Positions 47,901 to 59,900 of a stretch of DNA of 64,000 nt are shown here, piece by piece. A program made the translations under genes and the position numbers. The notes beneath the pieces were generated by a model. That model was not told the origin of the DNA. It ran no database searches and was given only the letters and a program-made list of their open reading frames with translations. The DNA comes from Helicoverpa zea (taxonomy: Eukaryota > Arthropoda > Insecta > Lepidoptera > Noctuidae): positions 10,416,001 to 10,480,000 of the forward strand of contig NC_061467.1 in the NCBI RefSeq assembly GCF_022581195.2, in the 5' to 3' direction. How positions within the stretch are numbered: position 1 is the first letter of the stretch; the number at the start of each line of letters is the position of its first letter.

Positions 47901-50900
47901 GGGCTGTACATAAGGGAGTATATAAGAGTAGTACATAAGGGAGTATACAAGGGTAGGTAGTACATAAGGGAGTATACAAGGGTTGTACATAAGGGAGTAT
48001 ACAACGGTTGTACATAAGGGAGTATATAAGAGTAGTACACAAGGGAGTATACAAGGAAAGGTAGAACATAAGGGAGTATACAACGGTTGTACATAAGGGA
48101 GTATACAAGGGCTGTACATAAGGGAGTATATAAGAGTAGTACATAAGGGAGTATACAAGGGTAGTACATAAGGGAGTATACAACGGTTGTAAATAAGGGA
48201 GTATACAAGGGCTGTACATAAGGGAGTATATAAGAGTAGTACATAAGGGAGTATACAAGGGTTGTACATAAGGGAGTATACAAGGGCTGTACATAAGGGA
48301 GTATATAAGAGTAGTACATAAGGGAGTATACAAGGGTAGGTAGTACATAAGGGAGTATACAAGGGTTGTACATAAGGGAGTATACAACGGTTGTACATAA
48401 GGGAGTATACAAGGGCTGTACATAAGGGAGTATATAAGAGTAGTACATAAGGGAGTATACAAGGGCTGTACATAAGGGAGTATATAAGAGTAGTACATAA
48501 GGGAGTATACAAGGGTTGTACATAAGGGAGTATACAACGGTTGTAAATAAGGGAGTATACAAGGGCTGTACATAAGGGAGTATATAAGAGTAGTACATAA
48601 GGGAGTATACAAGGGTTGTACATAAGGGAGTATACAACGGTTGTACATAAGGGAGTATACAAGGGCTGTACATAAGGGAGTATATAAGAGTAGTACATAA
48701 GGGAGTATACAAGGGTAGGTAGTACATAAGGGAGTATACAAGGGTTGTACATAAGGGAGTATACAACGGTTGTACATAAGGGAGTATACAAGGGCTGTAC
48801 ATAAGGGAGTATATAAGAGTAGTACATAAGGGAGTATACAAGGGTAGTACATAAGGGAGTATACAGGGGTTGTACATAAGGGAGTATACAAGGGTTGTAC
48901 ATAAAGGAGTATACAAGGGTTGTACATAAGGGAGTATACAACGGTTGTACATAAGGGAGTATATAAGAGTAGTACACAAGGGAGTATACAACGGTTGTAC
49001 ATAAGGGAGTATACAAGGGCTGTACATAAGGGAGTATACAAGGGCTGTACATAAGGGAGTATATAAGAGTAGTACATAAGGGAGTATACAAGGGTAGGTA
49101 GTACATAAGGGAGTATACAAGGGCTGTACATAAGGGAGTATACAAGGGCTGTACATAAGGGAGTATATAAGAGTAGTACATAAGGGAGTATACAAGGGTA
49201 GGTAGTACATAAGGGAGTATACAAGGGTTGTACATAAGGGAGTATACAACGGTTGTACATAAGGGAGTATACAAGGGCTGTACATAAGGGAGTATATAAG
49301 AGTAGTACATAAGGGAGTATACAAGGGTTGTACATAAAGGAGTATACAAGGGTTGTACATAAAGGAGTATACAAGGGTTGTACATAAGGGAGTATACAAC
49401 GGTTGTACATAAGGGAGTATACAAGGGCTGTACATAAGGGAGTATATAAGAGTAGTACATAAGGGAGTATACAAAGAAGGGTAGTACATAAGGGAGTATA
49501 CAACGGTTGTACATAAGGGAGTATATATGTCATATTAAAAAAAAACTGTTTTTGGGAGAGGGCGCAAGCTGCGTTGAAAACTTTCGTTTAATGGCACTTA
49601 TTAAGTAGTAGGTATGCTAAAAACTTAGACTCAAGAACTAGGCAGGTAAATTCCATGACTATAGCTTCTATATAGCATAGCTTAGTGCCCTGTAATGTGA
49701 CAAAATCTTAGCACAACACCCATATATTGTCAGTACCTCCAATTTGGCTGTCAGCCAGTACACAGCCGAACCCGCTTTCATATCATTTTGATTAGAAAAA
49801 AAAAACGTGTACAAAAGACTTTATTACTATAGAAAGGACGATGGGCGTTTTGGTACCCTGTCCAACAGTGCTGATTCTAGTACCGTTGCGTAGATCTTGG
49901 CAAGGCAAAAAAAAATTACTATGAGGACTAGTTCCAAATCCTTGTCCATTTCACGTGACATCGACTAACAGAATGTGTAATGTTCATAAATCGTCAACGT
50001 AGATGTAGTTCTTAAATCCAACTGTATTGAATAAAAACTGGTAAAGCAACAAAAAAACAGGAATTTGGCCTTCTTAAAATGTTTGCCTGCCCACTGCTTT
50101 AAAAAAAGACTGTGCAATCCTTTGCAGTTCACGCAGAACTAGGTTATGTATTTGATGAAAGTCTTTCAGTATTTACAATCAATTAAGGTTGCAAAGTCAG
50201 GGGACGATGTTAACATAGTACATATTACGACTTAATCTTGCTCCTCAAGAGGTGCTGAGATAATGATGAATTTCTTCTTAAAAAAAGATGAATAGAAATG
50301 TTTTGAACTTTTGTCAAATCAGATGACGATTGTGTTTCCGTAGTATGACTCCATAGACTATCACAACTTTTAGATTATAATAGAGTGTATCTCAAACAAT
50401 GTAAGATGTCTAATAACTGAGTTTAAAATTATTACACTGACGACATATGCCTCTTAATGAATTTGCATATATGGATGACATACTTGTTTCTATGTCGATT
50501 CAATTTTTATCGTTACTCGGATCGGACAGCTAATTGAGGCAAGCCCCATAGTTTTTATTATTCTTCATGTAAATACCTTTCTAATGATATATCATAAGTT
50601 ACTGTTGGAGCGGGTACCAAATCCCATACAAAGTGCCCATTGTCCTTTACACGTTTTTCCTTCCGTTTGTACTGAAAAATAGACTGTATTCTCATAGTCA
50701 TAAGGTCGGTTATTGAGTGATGGTAGTGGATGTGCCAAAAGATTCGATTTTTTATGGTTGAGAGGTGTTAAATACGAAAATTTGTGAATATAAAAGGTAT
50801 TTATTTTGTATTTTCTGTTCTGTGTGAGTTTTTATATGTATTTGTGAATGTGTGTTGATGAAAGTCAAATAAAGGCACATTTATATACCTATATGAAACA

Positions 50901-53900
50901 TCGCAGCCGCTTTAGTCAAAGCCCTAAATATTAATAATTTTGTAGTCATACTAGCTCCAGCTATGTCTATCTGCGTAAAGTTTGAATCTGCAAACGCTTG
51001 ATAAGAATACGTATTTGTTTATCCAAGTTGTGAACTTGTCTTTGACAAAATTCGTATTAAGTACATAAACGACGCGGTTGCAAAGGGTAAAACGGGACCC
51101 TATTTTTTTCGCTCCTCTGTCCGTCCGTCCGTCCGTCCGTCTGTGTGTCACGGGGCTGTATCTCATGAACCGTGATAGTTAGAGAGCTGAAATTTTCACA
51201 GATGATGTATTATTGTTGCCGCTATAACAACAAATACTGAAAACTAGAATTGAATAAATATTTTGGGGGGCTCTCATACAACAAACGTGATTTTTGTCCG
51301 TTTTATAAATTGGTACGGAACCCTTCGTGTGCGAGTCCGACTCGCACTTGGCCGGTTTTTTTTACCTGCTGGAGTAAAAAGAATACCTGCTTTTTATAAT
51401 CTGTTGTGACTCACCTACAATAGTAGCAAGAATGATAAGAGCTAGCACCACGGAGGTCACAGCCATGAGGACGAACGACGTGACGTCAGTGCTGGTGGCG
51501 TTGTTGCTGGTGCCGTTGAGGGTCACGTTGCAGCCCCACGACACCGCGTCCACCCACGAACAGTTGCTGCCGTCGAACCATTCCGAGGATGTTGGGTATG
51601 GTTGGTCTTCTGCAAAGAGGAATACGGGTTTAGTATAATCGACACCCCACCGCCCACCGGATTAGTAAGCTGTAGTTGCAATGGGCAGGCCAGAGCAAAT
51701 GGCCGATGGGGTCGAAAAGTGCTGGAGTGGAGACCAAGGACTAGCAAGCGCAGCGTAGGACGTCCACCAACAAGGTGGACCAACGACCTTATAAAGGTTG
51801 CCGGAAGACGCTGGATGCAGGTCGCCTCCAATAGGTATCTGTGGAGATCTAAGGGGGAGGCCTATGTTCAGCAGTGGACGTCCTATGGCTGAGATAATGA
51901 TGATGTTGATAATCAACAAAGAATAGCTGCTTGCGCTCACTCGCTATATCTTTTTAAAATGACGTTCAGCCAATTACTGTGATTTTGTGCGGAAGACGAA
52001 ATGGAGGAGCAAATGTTCCCAGCAACACAATTCTGAGCATATGGTGTTACCTAATATTTATTTCGACACGCTAATGCGTAAAATTCTATGATATTCCCTA
52101 ACGTTTCATGTGCCTCAAATAATGTTTATTTTGGCAGACTTTCATGTGAAAACACATGGACATACAAAAATAATGAACACTGAATACAAAACAAATAAAA
52201 CTTTCTAAATGCAACAGTCAGATGTATAATACGAAGTCTTTCCTTCTCAAATCAGCTACACAAATCATAAGTATCAGAAACTTTAATTACTTCCAAAGAT
52301 ATTTACCCAACCGATCGGCTTCGAGGAAACGGTGGCACTTGAGCAAAGTTTCCAAAATCCAATAAGCATTATGAAAATATCTCGAAATATTCCGATAATA
52401 CTGCTAAAGAAAATAGTAGTTTCGGCAACTTTGTGTTCGTGCTCACCGGTGAAATTTTAAATTGGCCGGACTATGAAGTTAGGCAGCTTACAGAGGAGAA
52501 AGTTTTGCCAGATTTTACATGGATTTTGTTACGATACGAGATTATTAGTTTGTTTTTCTGTTTAATCTCGTTTGGATGGCCTTTGAAACATTTGGACTTT
52601 GGATAGGGTTACATTGGGGTACTTGTCTGTTTTTTAGGAAGTGTTTTATAAGCCTTTTGTGGGTGAGTGGTTTTTATTTCAGTTATAGTTTATTTTTGCA
52701 ATTAAGTTACGTAAATACATATGTACTATTTTGTCTTGTTTTAAGGTCACGTCTCACATAGTAGGGGAGGCAAGGGTGCTAAACCGGGAGTGACTCGATC
52801 GTCAATGAGACCTATTAGATTGCGAAGCTTAGATGATAAGAAGAAAAAAATGTCCTGACATACACACACTTTCATCGGTGGGTGGAGCGGCTATAAACTT
52901 TCAAAAATGTAAAAAAAAACAGTTGCGTGGACATACTCGAGCGCGTCAGATATTAATAGCATGCACGTCGTACGTCATTTTGAAAACATACGTATATTAA
53001 TCTGACTGTTTCCATGGTGGGGGTGGTCGTAGGTAAGGGTTAAAAATGGTTAACATCAGTCAATGTTGTAGTTACTGGAACATTTAGTGTAGTTATTTTT
53101 TTTAAAAATAATTTCTTGTGTTATGTTATGGATTAATGTCATTGATGAAGCTTGTAGAGAAAAAAAAATCCTTTCATAAGAACCTCAAATTACTCTTAAT
53201 TGATATTTATTGGACAGAATTTCATTGAATACTGAAACATGAGCTTGAATATTGTTGTTCATAATAATTTATATTGAACAAAACTAGACTAATCCCAGAT
53301 TTAAAAACAGAATTTTATTTAGTAACTAGTTTGTTTATTGTTTTCACGCTAAAACAGCTCAACCAATTGAGATGCAAATTAACATGGAGATAAAATAAAT
53401 GATACTCGGAGATAAGCTAGTTTCTAACTAGTGCGAGATGTAGGTACTTAGTTCTGGATGCAAACGAAGTCGCGGGCAAAATGAAGTTATTCAAATAATT
53501 GCATAAACAATGGAAGATTAAAAGTGGCAGTATTGACAAAAACTAGTGACAATTAATTTAAAAAGTAATTAATCTCCAAAAGATAAATTCTTTCAAATAG
53601 AAGACCGAGATTTAAGATAATTAAATGAAAAAAAAAACATAGACTAGAAAATCTCCCGTCAAAAGAGTTCATTTATTATTCTTTTTAATTCATTTTGTTA
53701 CTGCATAGAGGATTATTAGATTAATGAACGAATAGAATAAAATATGGCCGCCTAAAGTTAAATGTATTGGAGTTAGATTTATTGTTTGAATAACCACGCA
53801 TGCAGAAGGGTTGTTATTTGTTTTTTGTGCCGCTGAAAAATAGAATACAGAAGTTAGTAGATCGACTGTAGGTATATTTAAAAAAATACGTCTTATAATT

Positions 53901-56900
53901 GAAATGCAGCCAGTAAATCATGGGCTGCGAGTTTGTTCGAAAGAGTTACCGCGGCCCTGTTATACAACAGGCCTACGACGGAACACGAAGGTTTTTAGCC
54001 AGCAAGAGTCCGACACTTCCTCACCGCTGCTAACCAACAGCGGGAGGGGTCATTTGATGATTTTTGACGTCGTTAATAAAAAACTCGTCAGTAAAAAATT
54101 ATTCATATTTAACTAATTAATAATACAAACTCATCATGCGTGACAACGCTAAAATCTTGATAGAACCCAATAAAATACGTTGCAATCAAGTATTTGAACA
54201 GTTCCTAATTCTAAAGTAGAGCCAGTCATTTGTATGATAAAATATTACTAAGGCCTAAAATCATTGACGACAAACGACAGTTTTTTTTAAACAACTGCTT
54301 ACTTTAAATTTAAATTTAATTTTCACGTTCAATTTTCAAAGTTAACACCCATTTTAAGAAAAAACCGACGTTAACTTCGTCCTTAAACTTGAAAAAGGTC
54401 CTCAAAATTAAAACTAAAAACCCTATCATTACTAGAACTCAATTATCTCCTCACTGGCAATATTTAATTAGGAAACTTCTGGCAAGTATGCGCGGCTAGC
54501 ATCGCTGCATACTAATGTGGTGCATTTCGATGCAAGATGCGTCACCTTCACTAGAAGTGAATAATACGAGCTGGTTAGAAGAATACTAAATAGTTGCGTG
54601 ATTTTTTTTTCTGTTGTACTAAATTGTTAGGGGTTTGTGATTTTGTAGGATATTTGAGTTGGTAGGGTATATATGTTTGTTTATAGTTTAGACGGTTAGT
54701 ATAGGTTTGTTTAATTGTTTTGTTTGCTGAAATCTTGTTTGTTGTGTTCTCCTATTAATGTTATAAATACAAGAGATTATAATGTCTGCCTATATTCTGT
54801 GTATCCGCCTATCTGTGTAGCTTTTACTCCAAAACCGCTGAACTGTTTGTAAATGTCTGATGTCAAGAGCCTGAGAAAGGATCTATAGAATAAGGAGGAG
54901 GTCTCTTTTTATGAGGGAAATAGTTCCCTAGGAAAGCATCAACTGCAACTAATATAACGATAATCGAAACTGGTCAGCATCTAAATGCGTTGAAAATGAT
55001 TTCTGTCTCTTTTCATTCTGCAGCCTACCTTTTTTTTTGTAATTTGTAGAAATTGTATAAAGCCTAGTTAATTACTGCAAGCCACTCAAGAAATCGTAAA
55101 GAAAAAGTAATTTGTGTTAATGTATTACTCGGAACAATCTACTTTAATAATTGTTAAATGCATTTAGCAGGTAGAACTAAACGTTGTCATGATATAATGT
55201 GTATAAGTATAATAATGTTTTTTTCTGTTTTATATATAGACAAACAACTGCTTTCTTCGTTTTTAATTAGATACGAGTCTATGATAAAGCTTAAACATTT
55301 TAGTGCCGAAATCACACTTTGACACTGATTCCTTTACCATAATCCTAACACAAAAATCTCTTAAAAAAATCACACACGTACAGAAGAAAAAAAAACATTT
55401 AACGCCACAACTCTATTCAGAACAAAAATCCGCTCAACTTTTAATAAGGTCACAGCTCTAATCTGCTTGCATTAAAAAAAAGTAGGGGTGTCCCACTATA
55501 AGAGAACCCGCAAACTACAAACTTTCAGTCGCCGATAGTTTGTTTGGGCTCATAAATCAGTATGAAGATGAATGGTACTACGCACATTACAAAGATCAAG
55601 TATTTGCCTGGTAACATCATCATGTCCCAAGACTTTTCCTCCGTCGTGTAGAAAAGACTTTACAAGGAGCGACTGCTTATCTGATCTCCTCAACCAATTT
55701 ACCCGGGCAACCCAATACCCCTAAGTGAGACTGATTGTCAGACATACTGGCTTTTGCTTATCAATGACGACTGCCAAAGATGTTCAATGACATATGGTAT
55801 TTGGTCGGTATCAGCCCGATTGAAAACTGTGATTAGTATCAAGTTTTTGTTTAAAAAAAAACTGTTTGCCAAACATTTGCTCAACTGTCGGCCGACTTTT
55901 TAATCTTCAGTGTGCTGATGCAAAACGCAGCACCGGCGCGCGCATTCCATCCGATTCACTTTTTAATTATACTTTTCCTCATTTAATTAAGCGGCAATTA
56001 CGCTCTGGAATTCATATAGAAATACTTCAGTAAGTGCGGAATGTTTTAAGGTGTGGTGAGAGAAATTGAATGTTGTCATGGTGGTCTAGTGGGGAAAGAA
56101 CTAACCTCAAGTAGAATGTGGTTGCTATTCCAGGTCAGGCAAGTACAAATGCAACTTTTCTAAGTTTGTATCTTTCTAACTATGTATATCTTGGATACTA
56201 ATGACCTTGTTTCTGTAGAATGTAGGTCCCGACTGGCTTTGAACATTTTTGGCAGTCGTTATAGGTAGGCAGAAGCGAGAAAATCTCTCAACGTGTCCTA
56301 CCAAGGGGTATTGTGTTGCACGGGTAACTAGGTTGAGAAGGTCAGATAGGCAGTCGCTCCTTGTAAAACTCTGATTGTCACCTGCATCAGGTTAGACTGG
56401 AAGCCGACCCCAACATAGTTGGAAGAGGCTACGCACATTATCAAGAAAAATATGAGTTTTTGAAGTAAGAAAATTCATGTTTTGAATTAAAAATCAATCC
56501 AGTTTGGTAATATACAAAGTTACTTTAGCATTCATAATATAAGTAAGAATTATTCATCCTCTCTCTAATACATTTGCCAACATTTCCATTGCCACAGATT
56601 AACTATCCTTAAATCGATCTGATCTCGCCATAATTGCTCTGCAAACTCCAGTAAGTTATGAGAGCTAATAAAACGGAGCTCAAATAAGATATTTTGAAAT
56701 ATGAGAACCAAACCAAAGCAGATATTGAAGAAAATTGAGCCACCAGATGGCGCTTGGTAGCAGCAGGAATTAACGACTTAAAGTGAAAACGAACAAGTAA
56801 AACTCTTCCTGCAACGAAGCCATTAAACACCATAATAGGTAACATAAAGATAAGAAACTCATTTCACATTATCTATGGTTTTTCCCGCGCATTGCCATAA

Positions 56901-59900
56901 TAAATCGTAATTAATTCGAAAAAAGAAGCAACAAGCAATAAATTTAAGGAGTTCCTTTTCTAAAAGTTCGTTCCAAAGAGGTTTGAAATATTTTTGGTGA
57001 AAGAATGCCTTTTTCTTTTTTTGAAAATGGAACATAAAAGAATTTTCGCGGTTAAAAGACTGACCCCAATATGGCGTTATCGAACGTTTTTAGTGCTTGA
57101 TATAGGTTGCCCATAATTCACGATTACCGTGCAAAAAGTATCATGGAGTCGCGATTAAGGTTCATGGGAAAGTATTTTATATAGATTAGGATATTTTGAG
57201 AGCTGTTTAAGAGGATTTTACTTTAATGTAAGTACATCATATTTTATAGATTAGAGATAATGGGTATGAGTGAAATCACCTTTTCTGGTAAGAATTTGAA
57301 AATCTCTTTTAAAGCTTTTAGAACGTGCGATTTCCGCAGCGTGCTAATAAACTGTCCCACGGTCTTAAGCCAGCCATATTAATTTAAATATGAGGACAAT
57401 GATTTTTTTACGAGAGAAATAAGATCCACGAGGAGAAAACTTTGATTAAAACCAGGAACTTGACTAGACAATCACAATAAAAAAATTACAATAAGTTTCG
57501 AAGAACGACAAAACTCCTAATTCTTTCGGAATTTGCGAAACTTACACAAAGGCCACGGAGTTACTTACACCTTTCTGAAAAACAAAGGAGTTTTCCTTTC
57601 GGATCCCGATCACGGACTTCCCAAAGGAAGCCGAAATCCGAAAATTCCGTTAGGAAATGTAAAAATTAAAAGTTGCGCCCCCAAGACCGACTGTTGTAAA
57701 TGATTCATAAAAGAATTTGTTGAATTAAAAACTTGTGGAAGTTCGCTATCTTGTTCAATTGTTATAATGTTACAGGCAGGTCAAGGATTTTTGCGGGAGA
57801 AAACAGAAATTTATTTTTTCGACGAAAATTCTTGAAAGAACCTTTTTTTTGTTTGCCCAAGATTCGGCAAACTTTTTTGTTGAATGCTGGCTGGTCGCGA
57901 TAGCAGGTTGAATTTGTGATTTCGTTTTTATTGCTATTAAGGTGAAGGTTGTTTTTTCGGTGTGCTTTTGTTTGAATCATTGGTCTTTATGTTGTTGAGT
58001 GGGTGCTGACATGAGGGCAAGGCAAATAACAATATTGCAAACCGCCTTCTTTTTACGAGTCTAACCAAAAATGTGGGAAATGGGAGGAACCTTTCTTAGT
58101 GTAAACGGAGCTTATGGCAGCGTATATTTGACGGAAAAATGTAGCGATGTAGGTAAGTACTTTATGACTGACAAAAAACCGACCTCTATATATTTTATGA
58201 TTTTGTGGCTATAACATTGATTTACAATCACTAACCAGTTGTAAGGTTGTGTCATCATATTTGTCCATCTCAATTCTCAGACAGAAATAACCAAACAAAA
58301 GCTGACAACTCCAATTAAAATCCCGCATTCGTCCTTACCGGGCCAATTAAAGTCCGATTTGCGTACCAAAAGGCTTTAAAAAGGACAGGACATAAACGAA
58401 CTTTATGATATAATCCTCTTCACGTCTCACCCACGGGATGCGGCCGGCTGATTTATTCATACCCAAGACCACAAGACCTATTAATAGCCACACAAGCGTA
58501 ATTGGGTCTTTAAAACGGTGGAAACTTTTCGAAATATTCAGATAGCTTTAAATTCCGAATTGTTATCTTTATTTATGACGTTTTTGGTATTTCTGGTCGA
58601 ATATGTTTTTGTGCGTTGCAATTAAAGGAATTATATTATGGAATTTTACTAGTATTTATTGTCATCTTTTATCTTCTAAATACATAAGAGAAAATCGTGT
58701 TAGTTACACTTCTTTTAACTCAAGAATGGCTGAGCTGTTTAAGCTGTAAATAAGAGGGAGAAGGACATAGGATTTTTTCATTATCCGGCTACGTGAAGCA
58801 GTTAGGTAGTATAAATATATTTAATATATAAGCAGAAGAAGCACACGGAGATAGTATTTAATATACAATTGTCAATCTTCTGAAATTCTTACTTTATAAT
58901 TAAAATGAGTTTTAAAATTTCTCCCATCCGCTTTGGTCAAGACTGGGATTTAAAACGACACGTGTGTATATACCTACCTATCAAACAAACAATTGAATTT
59001 ATCCAATAAAATTACAATGCTCTCGAAAATATTGAACAAACCACTACAAACCGTTGTAATTACGGTTCAAAAATACACGTTTGTTTCAATAAATATGTTG
59101 GGACAGTCCACTTGAACGTGTGGTTACAAACGATGACCATGTATTGTTTCTGAACAAGAACTTATAATACGTAAATTTTTTACGGCCCTTCCTACTTCTA
59201 AAGATTACAAAAAATAGGAATTTGACATTACTTGTATTGTATGGGACTAATTTCAAAATTCTATCCCTAGCAACCAAATTAACTCATGGTAGAATATTGG
59301 AAATTACTTTTAGTATTTCAAATTGTACATGAATGGAATGTAGAGTACATATATGGTATTCTCTTTGCTAAGCTCTCTCCAAAGAAAATCTTAGAGCTAT
59401 AGGACTATTCTTTCTCGATAAAAAAATCTAATACAAGAATTTTCTAAATCGGTCCAGCCCAGTTCTTCTTGAGATTGCAACGTTCTTTTCTATTAAACAA
59501 TAATAATATTATATAGATACATATTTTATCATGGAAACATACTTTATATTTATTAGTATTTGTAGATATAGAACTTATCATGGAAGCAAAATTCAAAAGT
59601 ATATAGATTATTTCACAAAAAATTAAATACATTAAAACTGTCCACAAGAACGTGTGGTCACTACGGATGTCCATGTGTTGTTCGTGACAGCTGTTCACCG
59701 CTACAGTTTGCGGTTCCCGCTTGACTTTTATAACTTTAAACCTATAGAAACGACAGACATATGACATTTTTATTCAAGTTTGTAAGGCACTGAGGTTCAT
59801 GTATTGTTAGTGACAGCTTATGACCACAACTCGTAGTTGCTAATGGCGTTTATAGAGTTTCTTACAATGTACCAGGCAGACTCGTTAGTCTAGCTGTCGC

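Noticed and set aside
45897..49533. Three minus-strand ORFs of 1205, 1192 and 1062 codons
   Set aside because: All are one 25-bp tandem repeat read in three frames. The products are simple periodic peptides, without domain, splice or conservation support.
45955..49533. CRISPR-like array
   Set aside because: Units are contiguous with no unique spacers, and the genome is eukaryotic. It is a minisatellite.
51602..51892. Plus-strand 96-codon ORF as a host gene
   Set aside because: It is the C-terminal end of an RTE LINE overlapping receptor exon 2 on the opposite strand.
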